Positions 37,040 through 46,191 of a stretch of 64,000 bases of DNA are shown in pieces. The DNA comes from Anaerolineales bacterium. GTDB lineage: Bacteria > Chloroflexota > Anaerolineae > 4572-78 > J111. The DNA lies in assembly GCA_015075185.1 (NCBI GenBank), contig JABTUW010000002.1:1116001-1180000 (forward strand), read 5' to 3'. A model generated the notes under the pieces. It searched no databases. It worked only from the letters and a program-made list of their open reading frames with translations, and had not been told where the DNA came from. The translations under genes and the position numbers were made by a program. Position 1 is the first letter of the stretch, and each line of letters begins with the position of its first letter.

Positions 37040-37798
37040 TTAAACCTCGGCTATCATATACCGAATAAGCGAAGGCATTTTGAGTCTCAGGGCTATATCA
37101 AGTAATGTATCATAATTTTCGTGATTGGAGTACTTTTTAAGCAATGCCTCTTTGGTCACATCAGGTACTCTCGCACGTGATATAGCTTTAAGAATTAGAT
37201 TGATGTCTGATTGATTAACATACAAGGGAATGTCATCTTGAATTATGAGGGCAATTATTTCGCCTTCTCTATCTGGGAATTCACGGGCTTTGTATGCTTT
37301 CTCCGCCCAGATCATAATTGCTGGATGCCGTTCAGGATAGAGTAATAGGCGATTCAATAAGTGCATAGATTGTTTGCAATTTTCTATGAGCCACTGAATC
37401 TCTTCATCAGTGAGAAGTTGATCTTTAATCAGGACACTTGCAGCCCATTGACCATTCTCTGGTACTTCAAAGATTAGTTTCTTGTAGATACCAAAAAGAA
37501 GTCTGATAATTTCTGGTTTAAGTTGCGGCGGTCCTTTACAATTCCTTACAATGGCACGAAGCCCCTTGAGACACTCAACTCTTCGAAATCGTTTACGTGC
37601 CTCGACATCAGTAAGAACAATATGCGCTAAATACCGGATAGTAAAATTTGTACAAGGAAGAAGTTTCAGGATGGAACTATTTTTATAGATGTCGTGGGTT
37701 GACTTGATATATCGAGGAAGTAACTCGGAGGGTTCAAATATCATCAGGTGACGCTCTAACTCAATCTTAAGTTGGGCTAGTTCTGGTTGGTTAATCAT
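37040..37798 (-). CDS. Alpha-helical protein of unknown function, AT-rich
   Basis: 252 residues, almost entirely helical, with a weak HEAT/ARM-like pattern (for example LLPCTNFTIRYLAHIVLTD and IRLLFGIYKKLIFEV). No catalytic motif is visible. It is AT-rich like the adjacent putative nuclease gene on the same strand, and the two may form one acquired unit. I do not recognise a family. Confidence 0.5.
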   Translation of the reverse strand: MINQPELAQLKIELERHLMIFEPSELLPRYIKSTHDIYKNSSILKLLPCTNFTIRYLAHIVLTDVEARKRFRRVECLKGLRAIVRNCKGPPQLKPEIIRLLFGIYKKLIFEVPENGQWAASVLIKDQLLTDEEIQWLIENCKQSMHLLNRLLLYPERHPAIMIWAEKAYKAREFPDREGEIIALIIQDDIPLYVNQSDINLILKAISRARVPDVTKEALLKKYSNHENYDTLLDIALRLKMPSLIRYMIAEV

Positions 37799-37849
37799 TG
37801 TTCATCAAATGATAGTATTCACCGGCAGCCTAACTATTTATTAATATCC

Positions 37850-38479
37850 TTACTCCACCAACCTATCCGCCGCCTGGGCTTCCCGCCACAACTGAGCATA
37901 CACCTGACGCACGCTGGCATCCAGCTTTTCGCCAAAATCCTCCCCAAGCTGCAAAGCCCTAATTAAATCCTGCACGTCGGCCAGGTCGCGGCGGCGGTGA
38001 GCGGCGGTTATCCCGGAGGCCAATTTCAACTCGATCAGCTTTTCCAGGCTGACCACCCGCAATCCGGCCAATTCGACGGAAGTGGAAGCCGGGTCGGGAA
38101 ACGAGACGGGCTTGGGCAGGCCATCGCCGGGATATTCGCCGCTCGTAATGATTTCGATGCGCACCCCGGTGTCTGTGGAGCGGAACGTCTTTTTTGCCCC
38201 CGAAAAGGCCAGCACATACCCATGCCCCAGCGCTTGCTCTTTAAAAGCCTGCAATCCCTCCGCGGTCAACAAAATGTGAATGTCTTCCGTCATACGGACG
38301 AAGCCGTGCTGCGCCAGGGCCAGACCCCCAATCAGGGCGTAAGGAATACCGGCGTCATCGAGGCGGCGGCTCAAATCTTGCAGGGTCCGGTAAAGGTCGC
38401 CCTTTTGATTAAAATAGAGGCTGGCTTCTTTGAGGACAAGCTCAGGATTATTGCGTAAGCGCTGTTCGTAGGTAATCAC
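37850..38479 (-). CDS. Nucleotidyltransferase-like protein (AbiEii-type) with degenerate metal site
   Basis: 209 residues. The nucleotidyltransferase pattern is recognisable: glycines Gly51-Gly52 in ALIGGLALAQHG and then RMTEDIHILL. The first metal-binding Asp is Asp66, but the second position is His68 instead of Asp/Glu, so activity is doubtful. The later SLEKLIELKLASG segment and the RRDLADVQDLI segment match AbiEii/AbiGii-like proteins. GTG start. A heptamer-like repeat (GCTACCT units) lies immediately upstream, running into the end of the next gene. Confidence 0.7.
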   Translation of the reverse strand: MITYEQRLRNNPELVLKEASLYFNQKGDLYRTLQDLSRRLDDAGIPYALIGGLALAQHGFVRMTEDIHILLTAEGLQAFKEQALGHGYVLAFSGAKKTFRSTDTGVRIEIITSGEYPGDGLPKPVSFPDPASTSVELAGLRVVSLEKLIELKLASGITAAHRRRDLADVQDLIRALQLGEDFGEKLDASVRQVYAQLWREAQAADRLVE

Positions 38480-38515
38480 TTGCTACCTGCTACTCTGCTA
38501 CCTGGCTACTTTGTC
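38480..38515. repeat. CTACCTG-type repeat between two minus-strand genes
   Basis: CTACCTGCTACTCTGCTACC and a following TGGCTACTTTG share the word GCTAC at seven- and eight-base steps. The stretch spans the 10-base gap and the last codons of the PEP-synthase-like gene, so it forms part of that protein's C-terminus. Confidence 0.5.
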
Positions 38516-41126
38516 GCGCCGGTTCCAAAAGCTGCACCACCCCCGTACTGCCATCCACCAGCACACTGTCGCCGGTTTGGAAAATTTGAGTGGCGTTGAC
38601 GATGTTAGCTACGGCGGGCAGGCCGTACTCGCGGGCAATGACCGAGCCGTGGGAGAGGAGGCCGCCCCTTTCGACGATGAGGCCGGAGGCCAGGTGGAGC
38701 AGCGGCAGCCAGGCCGGGTCGGTGGAGGCGGTGACCAAAATGATGTCGTCGGCCACCCGCTGGAACTCATCAGGGTGGCGCAGGACGAGGACGGTGCCGC
38801 GAATCTGGCCGGGGCTGATCGGCAGGCCAACCAGGACATCGGAGGCCGCTTCCGCCTGCAAGCCCACCCCCAGTTGGATCGCCGGGATCTGCGCCTCAGC
38901 CAGGGTGAAGGGCATTGGGGTGGCTGCGTAGGTCTGGTAGGTCTCTTTGCGGGCCTGCACCGTTGAAGACAGGCCGACCACGGTGTCACCTTCCAGCATC
39001 AACGTCCGCTCCACCTCTTCCAGGGTCAGCCAGAAAATGTCGTCGGCCTGGGCCAGCCAGCCGCGTTCGACCCACTTTTGCCCCAGGGCTAAATCCCAGC
39101 GGCGGAAGGCAGCCATGGCCCTGGCTTTGGCGCTGTTGAGCCTATCCCGCATTCGCAGTAAGCGCCGCAGGGTTCTAATAAATGGGGCAGCCAGCCAATA
39201 GCGCCAGGGCAGCCAGCGCTCCACCCCCCGCACCTCACCAATTAACTTGCGCCAGTTTACCCCGGTTTTGGCCGCTTCCTCACCGGACCCAGGGATGGAG
39301 TCAGTTTGGGCGTAGCGGCGGATGATATTTAAGAGCGGGGTCGGATCATCGCCGTAGCGCGGCCAGCCCATATCGGTTTCGTAGACAGCCCGGTGCCCGT
39401 AGCGGGCCAGCAGGCGCTCAAATTCGGCTTGAAAGGGGGAGGGCGGCATCGTTTGAGCCGGATCGGCTAAATAATTCTGGATAGCAGGCTGTTGGTGGGC
39501 CAACCGGCTTAATTGGATCAGGGCCTGGTTCAACTCGGCGTCACTGGTTTTGACACCTTTTAAGGCCAGGGTGCTGACGACAATGGCCGGGTTGGGGGTC
39601 AACGGGGCAATCAGGCTGCTGCCGACGGCCGTGGCGGCGGAAATACTAATATCCAGGCCCAGGTTGGCGTTAAATAGTTCGTTATAAATTCGCTCATGCT
39701 GGCGCAGTTGGGCCAGTGCGGCGGCGGGCGGGGCGTCAAAGCGACTATGCTCCAACTCGGCCAGGGCTTCATCCACTGCCGCTTGATAGGCTTTCAAGTG
39801 ACGGGTGTTGCTGAACGCTCGTTTCAAAATGCGCCAATAGGTCCCCCGCTTCTGCCAGACGGCGCCCCAATCAATCGAGAGATAGCCGCCGGCGCTGCCC
39901 GGCTCGGTGTGGCCGATGGTGTGGAGCAGGCTGCCGGGGTTCAGGCCAACCTGGGAGATGATCCGCTTGAGGAAGGTCAAATTGAGGTAGGGCCGTCCCA
40001 GGATGAGCTTGACATATGGGCCGAGCCCCTCCACCTGCAAGCCGACCTCTTTGAAAAACAAAATCGCCCGGGCCTGGCTGCGCTCCAGCAGCGAGCCGAA
40101 CAGGGGCGATGGCAGTTCCGGCAGAAATTCGGGATGGCTGCCACGCGTCCACTCGATGTCCAATTTTTGAGGCGCTTCGGGCAGGGCCGCGACGGGCCGG
40201 GTTTGCAGCAGGAAGAAGCTGTCATCCTGCCTGGCCCATTCCACATCCTGGGCCTCACCCATCAGGGCCTGGACCTGGGCCAGTTGCTGGGCCAGGTCGG
40301 TCAGCTCGGCGCTGGTGAGCGGGCTGTCCCGGCCTGGTTCCGTTTCAGCAGGCGGCGGGACACTGCCGGGTCGCTGCTCGATGACGGGGTAATCCGGCGG
40401 CTGGTTCGCTAATTTGTAAAAATAAGGCTGGACTTCCCCGCTGACCACAGCTTCGCCCAGGCCCCAGCTCGCCTCGACGACAAATTCGTCCCGGCTGCCG
40501 GTGAGGGGGTTAATGGTGAAGCCGACCCCGGAACAGGCCGGAGCCAGCATCGGCTGGATCAATACGGCCACGCGAATCCCCTGGATGGACATGCCATGCA
40601 CCTGCCGGTATTCCAGGGCGGCCGGACTCAAGGCCGAGGCCCAGCAGCGGGTAATGGCAATGGGCAGGGCACTTCGAGGCACCCGTAGTTCGGTCAGGTG
40701 GACGCCGGCAAAAGTATGGTCGCGCTGGTCCTCGTCAATGGCCGAGGAGCGGACGGCAAAGCTGGCAACGGCTGGGTCAAACAGGTCAGCCAGGGCCTGG
40801 TTGAGAGTGGTGGATAGTTCTTTGGCCAGCGGCTTTGTTTTGAGGACATCCGCCAGCCAGCCCAAAGCCTCGGCGGTAACGGCCACATCGGGCGAGCCGG
40901 CCCAGAGGGGGATGAGTTGGGCGTGTTGCAGTTGGGTTTCAAAGAAGGTGGTAGTCAGCACCAGGCCGGGGGGAACTTTGAGGCCATACTGTTTGAGGGT
41001 CGCCAGGCGAAAGGCTTTACCGCCGACCAGGGGCAGGTCAACGCCTTCGATTTCGTCCAGGGTGCGCAGCCAGGGGCGGGTTGTCGGGTCGGGTTGGGGC
41101 GAGGCTACAGCTTTAGGGTAGTTCAT
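38490..41126 (-). CDS. PEP synthase / rifampicin phosphotransferase-like enzyme
   Basis: 878 residues in three parts. An ATP-grasp PEP/pyruvate-binding domain (residues about 30-330) has LVGGKAFRLATLKQ and FAVRSSAIDED. A divergent middle domain (about 350-760) follows. The C-terminal swivelling phospho-His domain has the catalytic His826 in GGLLSHGSVIAREYGLP. This layout is shared by PEP synthase and rifampicin phosphotransferase (Rph). The PEP/pyruvate-binding TIM barrel of true PEP synthase is not recognisable, which favours the Rph-like branch; the natural substrate may not be a drug. AGGA precedes the ATG. Spacing to the nucleotidyltransferase gene is 10 bases. Confidence 0.85.
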   Translation of the reverse strand: MNYPKAVASPQPDPTTRPWLRTLDEIEGVDLPLVGGKAFRLATLKQYGLKVPPGLVLTTTFFETQLQHAQLIPLWAGSPDVAVTAEALGWLADVLKTKPLAKELSTTLNQALADLFDPAVASFAVRSSAIDEDQRDHTFAGVHLTELRVPRSALPIAITRCWASALSPAALEYRQVHGMSIQGIRVAVLIQPMLAPACSGVGFTINPLTGSRDEFVVEASWGLGEAVVSGEVQPYFYKLANQPPDYPVIEQRPGSVPPPAETEPGRDSPLTSAELTDLAQQLAQVQALMGEAQDVEWARQDDSFFLLQTRPVAALPEAPQKLDIEWTRGSHPEFLPELPSPLFGSLLERSQARAILFFKEVGLQVEGLGPYVKLILGRPYLNLTFLKRIISQVGLNPGSLLHTIGHTEPGSAGGYLSIDWGAVWQKRGTYWRILKRAFSNTRHLKAYQAAVDEALAELEHSRFDAPPAAALAQLRQHERIYNELFNANLGLDISISAATAVGSSLIAPLTPNPAIVVSTLALKGVKTSDAELNQALIQLSRLAHQQPAIQNYLADPAQTMPPSPFQAEFERLLARYGHRAVYETDMGWPRYGDDPTPLLNIIRRYAQTDSIPGSGEEAAKTGVNWRKLIGEVRGVERWLPWRYWLAAPFIRTLRRLLRMRDRLNSAKARAMAAFRRWDLALGQKWVERGWLAQADDIFWLTLEEVERTLMLEGDTVVGLSSTVQARKETYQTYAATPMPFTLAEAQIPAIQLGVGLQAEAASDVLVGLPISPGQIRGTVLVLRHPDEFQRVADDIILVTASTDPAWLPLLHLASGLIVERGGLLSHGSVIAREYGLPAVANIVNATQIFQTGDSVLVDGSTGVVQLLEPARQSSQVAE

Positions 41127-41136
41127 GGATTCCTGG

Positions 41137-41931
41137 TTAAGTATCCTTAAATCCCGGTTGGCTGGCTAAAGTCAGCAGGACAACCATGCCGGCCATCCCC
41201 CCGGTGCAAATCATGACCACATAGTTGGGCGGGCTGGCAATCAGGCTGATGGTCGGGCCGACCAGCAGTAACCCCAGCGCCAGCAGCAGGCTGCCGTAGA
41301 AGCCGATCATCGAGCGCAAAAAGAGGGCCAGCGCCACATTGAGGCCGACCAGCCCCACCACGACAAAGAGGAGCACCACCAGCAGTTCGAAGACTTGGCC
41401 GCCGGTCAGGTAATGGGGAAAGTTGCGGCTGCGGATGGTTGAGGCCAGCCATTCACCGGAGGCGATAATCCCGCCGCTCAGAAAGATGAGCGAAATGCCG
41501 ACCCAAAAAGCGGTGATGATTTTCAGCACCAGCGGCCGGTCAGCCCGGCTTGAGGCTTTACTTTTCTGTTTGGCGGCTGGCTTGCCGTTCCTGGCGGCGA
41601 TGGACTGAGGCTCAAAGGCCAGTGAGTCGGCTGGGGAGGCATAATGAAACAACTCTTGCCTGGCCCACTGATTATCGGGATTGATGATAAGCAGATTTTC
41701 GAGGCAAACTTGTTTATCGTCGGGGCGGTCGAACACCTGGTACAGCCAGAACCAGGCCGCCTCGTTGGTTTGGTCCTGCTCAACCACGTCGAGGAGGCGA
41801 AAACGAGCCTGTTCCACCTGTCCGGCTTTGGCGGCCAGGATACCTTCTTGGAGCCATTGGGCAATATTATCGTACTGGCTGGTCATCTTGGGATAGAGTA
41901 TCATAGCTGATACTGTCCGGGTGCATGGCAC
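41137..41931 (-). CDS. TPR-like membrane protein of unknown function
   Basis: About 264 residues. The N-terminal 80 residues resemble a tetratricopeptide pair (GQVEQARFRLLDVVEQDQTNEAAW). After a Lys-rich linker come about four membrane segments (residues 137-260). The start is uncertain: in-frame ATGs at 41904 and 41886 are also possible and none has a convincing ribosome-binding site. It lies 10 bases before the PEP-synthase-like gene and probably shares its transcript. Confidence 0.65.
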   Translation of the reverse strand: MPCTRTVSAMILYPKMTSQYDNIAQWLQEGILAAKAGQVEQARFRLLDVVEQDQTNEAAWFWLYQVFDRPDDKQVCLENLLIINPDNQWARQELFHYASPADSLAFEPQSIAARNGKPAAKQKSKASSRADRPLVLKIITAFWVGISLIFLSGGIIASGEWLASTIRSRNFPHYLTGGQVFELLVVLLFVVVGLVGLNVALALFLRSMIGFYGSLLLALGLLLVGPTISLIASPPNYVVMICTGGMAGMVVLLTLASQPGFKDT

Positions 41932-42008
41932 CTTAACTATTTGTTCACTCTTCGATTCTACCCCATAAGGTTAAGAGGCACAAGTGATGGCGACAAAAAC
42001 GGGCCGGG

Positions 42009-43262
42009 CTATGATTTTACTTGATAGGCGCGATCCAACAGTTCCATCGTGTGGTACACCGGCAGAGGCTTCGTTAAGTGGGATTGTATCTGGGTTAGGC
42101 AGCCGATATTCCCGGCGATGACCGCCTCAGCGCCGGTGTTGAGGATGTTGCGGGTTTTGCGCCGGCCCAATTCGCGGGCCAGGGCGGGCTGCTCCAGGTT
42201 GTAGGTTCCGGCTGAACCGCAGCACATGTCACCTTCGGGGATTTCCAGCAGGGTCAGATTGGCAATACTTTTCAGCAGTTTGCGCGGGGCGGCCTGCACT
42301 CCCTGGGCATGCGCCAGGTGACAGGCATCGTGGTAAGCCGCTTTGAGCGGTTTGGGCAAGGCGGCAGGCGCTTTGAAACCAAGCTCATCCAAAAAGACGC
42401 TGACATCTTTGACCCGCCCGGCAAAAGCGGCTGCCGCCTTTTCTTCGGCCAGACCCTTGAACAGCAGCCCGTACTCTTTCATCCCTGAGCCGCAGCCGGC
42501 GGCGTTGGTCAGAATGGCATCTACGTCCTGGGGAAAGGTTCGCAGATTTTGCCGGGCCAAGGCCCTGGCCTGGCCCCCCGCGCCGGTGTGCATAGACAGC
42601 GCCCCGCAGCAGTTCTGGTGCTTGGGAATAATCGTCTCCACCCCATTTTCGGCCAGGACGCGCAGGGTGGCCCAGTTGATCTGCGGGTCCAGCACCTGCT
42701 GGACACAGCCGGACAGCAGCGCCACCCGCGCCCGGCGCGGCCCTTTGGCCGGGTAGAGTTCGGGCAGGGGGTGGGCTTTGGGTAAATGCGCTGGCAGCAG
42801 GTCGAGCATCGCTCGCAGCTTGGCGGGCAGGAGTCCCCGGAAAGGGTAGGCCAGCTTGCCCATATTGACCGACCAGCGAAAACTCCAGGGGAAAGGCAGA
42901 GTTTGCAGCACCATTAGCCGGGCCAGCCGGCCCAGCATTGAATAGGTCCGCCGCTCCTCGGCGTGGGCGCGGAAGGGGATCAGCAGCTCGCCGTAGGGCA
43001 CGCCGGAGGGGCAGGCCGGCACGCAGGCCTGGCAGCCCAGGCAGCGATCAATGTAAGGCAGCGCCTGCTCGTAAGGCAGGTGGCCTTCCAGGACCTCTTT
43101 CATCAAAAAAATGCGCCCGCGCGGCGAGTCCATCTCCTCCCCCAGAACCTTGTAAGTTGGGCAGGCGGGCAGGCAAAAGCCGCAGTGGACGCAACTGGCA
43201 ATAGCATGAGCCATAGCCTCGCCCTGGGGGCCAAGCGACTCGACGGGAATGTGATGCTGCAT
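42009..43262 (-). CDS. glcF: Glycolate oxidase iron-sulfur subunit
   Basis: 417 residues. Two ferredoxin-type [4Fe-4S] motifs are present, CVHCGFCLPACP and CLGCQACVPACP, each followed by the usual Pro. Two CCG-type domains follow (NCCGALSMHTG and MCCGSAGTYN), as in GlcF/LutA/HdrD electron-transfer proteins. Together with GlcD and GlcE it oxidises glycolate to glyoxylate at the membrane. GGAGG precedes the ATG. It is last in the glcD-glcE-glcF order, separated from glcE by a 142-base gap with a dispersed repeat. Confidence 0.94.
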   Translation of the reverse strand: MQHHIPVESLGPQGEAMAHAIASCVHCGFCLPACPTYKVLGEEMDSPRGRIFLMKEVLEGHLPYEQALPYIDRCLGCQACVPACPSGVPYGELLIPFRAHAEERRTYSMLGRLARLMVLQTLPFPWSFRWSVNMGKLAYPFRGLLPAKLRAMLDLLPAHLPKAHPLPELYPAKGPRRARVALLSGCVQQVLDPQINWATLRVLAENGVETIIPKHQNCCGALSMHTGAGGQARALARQNLRTFPQDVDAILTNAAGCGSGMKEYGLLFKGLAEEKAAAAFAGRVKDVSVFLDELGFKAPAALPKPLKAAYHDACHLAHAQGVQAAPRKLLKSIANLTLLEIPEGDMCCGSAGTYNLEQPALARELGRRKTRNILNTGAEAVIAGNIGCLTQIQSHLTKPLPVYHTMELLDRAYQVKS

Positions 43263-43327
43263 TAAAAATCCTCCGGCAATCTATATGATAGCATTTACGC
43301 AGTTCTAAAATCCAGACCAAAATTTTA

Positions 43328-43351
43328 CCGCAGAGGCGCAGAGTTCGCCGA
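43328..43351. repeat. Dispersed repeat in the glcE-glcF gap
   Basis: TACCGCAGAGGCGCAGAG followed by TTCGCCGAG matches the repeat at 28244-28270 with a few changes. It lies in the transcribed gap between glcE and glcF. Confidence 0.6.
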
Positions 43352-43404
43352 GTCTTTATAAAAATTCTCCGCGGTGATTTTTTCTGCAAGATAACTACTA
43401 TACG

Positions 43405-44523
43405 TTACAAATCCAAGAACCGCCCTTCTGGGTCCAGGGCTTGCTTGACGCGGCGGGCCAGCGGCGCGCCCGGATTGACACCCAGGCGGGTCACGCCCGG
43501 CGGGCCGAGCAGCACCAGGCCGGACAGGTCGAGCTGGGTCAAGAGGCTGTCCAGCTTGCCGGCCCAACTCTCGCCGGCAGGCCAGCCCAGCCAGGCGACG
43601 TTGCCGCCCGCGCTGTAGCGCCGCCGGACTTCGAGCTTAGCCAACTGCGTTTCCAGAATCGGGATACGCTTGGGGGTAAGCGGTACCTTAACCAGCGCCC
43701 AATTCCCCGGAACCCAGGTCAGTTCTTTGACCTCCTGCCACAACGTTCCTTCGGCGGGCGCTTGGATTATCTCCGTGGCCGTCGCTCCCCCTTTGGGGGC
43801 CAGGAGAAATTCCCGCATTCGTTCAACCCGGGCGGACAGCGCCTCGGCCAGACCGCCCAAACGCACCCACAGCGTCCAGTTGTTGCCGCCCGCGTCTGCC
43901 GGCCCAAGGTCGAGCGCGTGCAGTTCCAGCGACGACGTGGTCAGGCGATAAATGTCGGTTAAAGCGATTTCCAGGTGCGGATAGGTCAGTTTGAGGGTCG
44001 TGTAAGCGGCCGGGCCGGGAAAAACTTTGAAGGTCAGTTCGACCAGCACGCCCAGGCGGCCCAAACTGCCGATCATCAACTTGGGCAGGTCGAAACCGGC
44101 GGCGTTTTTGACGACCTTGCCCCCGCCGCGCACCAACTGGCCCTGGCCGTCAATAAAGCGCACCCCGATCAAAAAATCACGCACCCCGCCATAGCGCTGC
44201 CTGCCGGGACCACTTACCCCGGCGGCGACGGTCCCGCCCAGCGTCGCCCCCTCCCGCGCCCGCATGGGGTCAAAAGGTAAATATTGGCCGTGTTGGGCCA
44301 ATAGATTCTCAACCACGGCCACAGGAGTTCCGGCCAGGGCGGTAAAGGTGTATTCATCCGGTTCGTATTCCAGCACCCCGGACAGGCCAGACAGTTCCAG
44401 AACGGGGACGGTTTCCGGCGGGGTAGACAGGGCGGGCTTGCTGCCCCCGCCGCGCGGCAGCAGCCGGGCGGCGGCCTGGACCATATCTTGCGCTTCTTCG
44501 AGGGAGGCTGGTCGCAGAGTCAT
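43405..44523 (-). CDS. glcE: Glycolate oxidase FAD-binding subunit
   Basis: 372 residues, FAD-binding PCMH type. It begins with RPASLEEAQDMVQAAARL and the flavin-loop GGGSKPALSTPPE, followed by VVENLLAQHGQYLPFDP and GATLGGTVAAGVSGPGRQR. It is shorter than GlcD and lacks its C-terminal catalytic part, as expected for GlcE. Its start overlaps the glcD stop by four bases (ATGA), so translation of the two is coupled. Confidence 0.93.
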   Translation of the reverse strand: MTLRPASLEEAQDMVQAAARLLPRGGGSKPALSTPPETVPVLELSGLSGVLEYEPDEYTFTALAGTPVAVVENLLAQHGQYLPFDPMRAREGATLGGTVAAGVSGPGRQRYGGVRDFLIGVRFIDGQGQLVRGGGKVVKNAAGFDLPKLMIGSLGRLGVLVELTFKVFPGPAAYTTLKLTYPHLEIALTDIYRLTTSSLELHALDLGPADAGGNNWTLWVRLGGLAEALSARVERMREFLLAPKGGATATEIIQAPAEGTLWQEVKELTWVPGNWALVKVPLTPKRIPILETQLAKLEVRRRYSAGGNVAWLGWPAGESWAGKLDSLLTQLDLSGLVLLGPPGVTRLGVNPGAPLARRVKQALDPEGRFLDL

Positions 44524-45968
44524 TCGCGGGAAATCCTTCCTTCACGTTCCAGGGGATGGGGACCGTGCGTATGCAGGGCGGGGGCCTCGCCGCCGGGGAA
44601 CATTTTGCCCCGGTTAGATAACTCCTGTGGGTCCAGGGCATGGCGGATTGTTTTCATTACCGCCAAGTCGGTTTCGTTGAACATTTGCGGCAAATATTCC
44701 CGCTTTTCCATACCGACGCCGTGCTCGCCGGTGATGGAGCCGCCCAATTGGACACACAGGTGCAGAATCTCTCCGGCCAGGGCTTCGGCCCGTTCCAGAG
44801 CGCCCGGCTCGCGCCCGTCGTAGAGGATCAACGGGTGCAAATTGCCGTCGCCGGCGTGGAAAACGTTGGCAACGCGGATATTGTAAGCCTTCCCTAAACG
44901 CTCAATTTCAGAAAGGGCATGTCCCAATTTGCCGCGCGGCACCACCCCATCGTTGACAATGTAATCCGGACTGAGCCGGCCTACGGCTGAAAAGGCGCTC
45001 TTGCGCCCCTTCCAGATGCGCAGGCGCTCGTCCTCATTCTGAGCCACCCGCACCTCGTAGGCCCCCGATTCCTGGATGACTTCGAGCAGCCTGGTAAATT
45101 CCGCCGCAACCTGAGTGGTTTCGCCTTCCAATTCGACAATCAGCAGGGCGGCGGCGTCACGGGGATAGTTAGCATGCACGGCGGCCTCGGCGGCCTCGAT
45201 GGCCAGCTTGTCCATAATTTCCATCGCCCCCGGCAGCAGCCCCGAGGCGACCACCATCGCTACGGCGTTGCCCGCCGCGCCCAGGCTGTCATAGGCGGCC
45301 AGGACGGTGCGGTACAGTTCTGGTTTGGGCAGCAAGCGCAGGGTAATTTCCAAAGCAATGCCAAACAGGCCCTCGGAGCCGACAAACAGGCCGACCAGGT
45401 CAGGCCCAACGCTTTCCAGGCTCTCGCCGCCAAATTCGACCACCTCACCATCGGGAAGGACGGCTTTAATCCCCAAAACGTGATTGCTGGTCATCCCATA
45501 TTTGAGGCAGTGCGCCCCGCCGGAGTTGAAGGCGACGTTGCCGCCAATGGTGCAGACAAGCTGGCTGGACGGATCGGGCGCGTAGTAAAGGCCGTAGGCG
45601 GCGGCGGCTTTGGACACGTCCAGGTTGACGACACCGGGTTCAACCACTGCCAGCCGTTCCTGGGGGTCGAGCCTTAGAATACGATTCAGCCGGTTCAGGC
45701 CGATGACCAGCCCATCTTGAATCGGGAGGGAACCGCCGGACAAACTGGTGCCGCTGCCCCGAGCCACAAAGGGCACGCTGGCCTGGTGGCACAGCTTGAC
45801 CGTCTCGATGACTTCGGCGGCGCTTTCAGGCAGGACCACGGCGCGCGGCCGCGCCCGAAAGGCGGTCAGGGCATCGGACTCGTAGGGGGCCAGTTCGGCG
45901 GGTTGGGCCAACATTCGCTTGGGCGGGTATATCTGGGCCAGAGCGGCCAAAAATTCCTGGGCGTCCAT
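44520..45968 (-). CDS. glcD: Glycolate oxidase catalytic subunit
   Basis: About 482 residues. FAD-binding motif VARGSGTSLSGGSLP, then the second flavin region IGGNVAFNSGGAHCLKYGMT, and the C-terminal GEHGVGMEKREYLPQ with the catalytic-site His. The family includes GlcD and D-lactate dehydrogenases, but the adjacent glcE and glcF favour glycolate. I prefer the ATG at 45968, with GGAGG eight bases upstream, over the ATG at 45983, which would overlap that site. First gene of the three-gene operon. Confidence 0.94.
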   Translation of the reverse strand: MDAQEFLAALAQIYPPKRMLAQPAELAPYESDALTAFRARPRAVVLPESAAEVIETVKLCHQASVPFVARGSGTSLSGGSLPIQDGLVIGLNRLNRILRLDPQERLAVVEPGVVNLDVSKAAAAYGLYYAPDPSSQLVCTIGGNVAFNSGGAHCLKYGMTSNHVLGIKAVLPDGEVVEFGGESLESVGPDLVGLFVGSEGLFGIALEITLRLLPKPELYRTVLAAYDSLGAAGNAVAMVVASGLLPGAMEIMDKLAIEAAEAAVHANYPRDAAALLIVELEGETTQVAAEFTRLLEVIQESGAYEVRVAQNEDERLRIWKGRKSAFSAVGRLSPDYIVNDGVVPRGKLGHALSEIERLGKAYNIRVANVFHAGDGNLHPLILYDGREPGALERAEALAGEILHLCVQLGGSITGEHGVGMEKREYLPQMFNETDLAVMKTIRHALDPQELSNRGKMFPGGEAPALHTHGPHPLEREGRISRE

Positions 45969-46191
45969 CAGCGTTGCCTCCATGTGCGTTTGTCTGTGCA
46001 GCCAGGGATCAAGAGGGTTTTTGGGCCGGTCACGGCAGCGGCGCTGCCTGACTCGACGGTATGATTATACACAGTCTTGGCGGGGTTGTCTAAAAAGTTG
46101 AAACCCTCAAAATAGTTGGAAATCGGCAAATACGGTATAATAGTCCTTTATCTTGGCATCTGCCTCTAAATGAAAATCTGGGGGAACAAGT

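Noticed and set aside
46136..46141. TATAAT upstream of the MFS gene as a full promoter
   Set aside because: No acceptable -35 box lies at 16-18 bases; only a TTGGAA at 14 bases is present, so it is not listed as a promoter.
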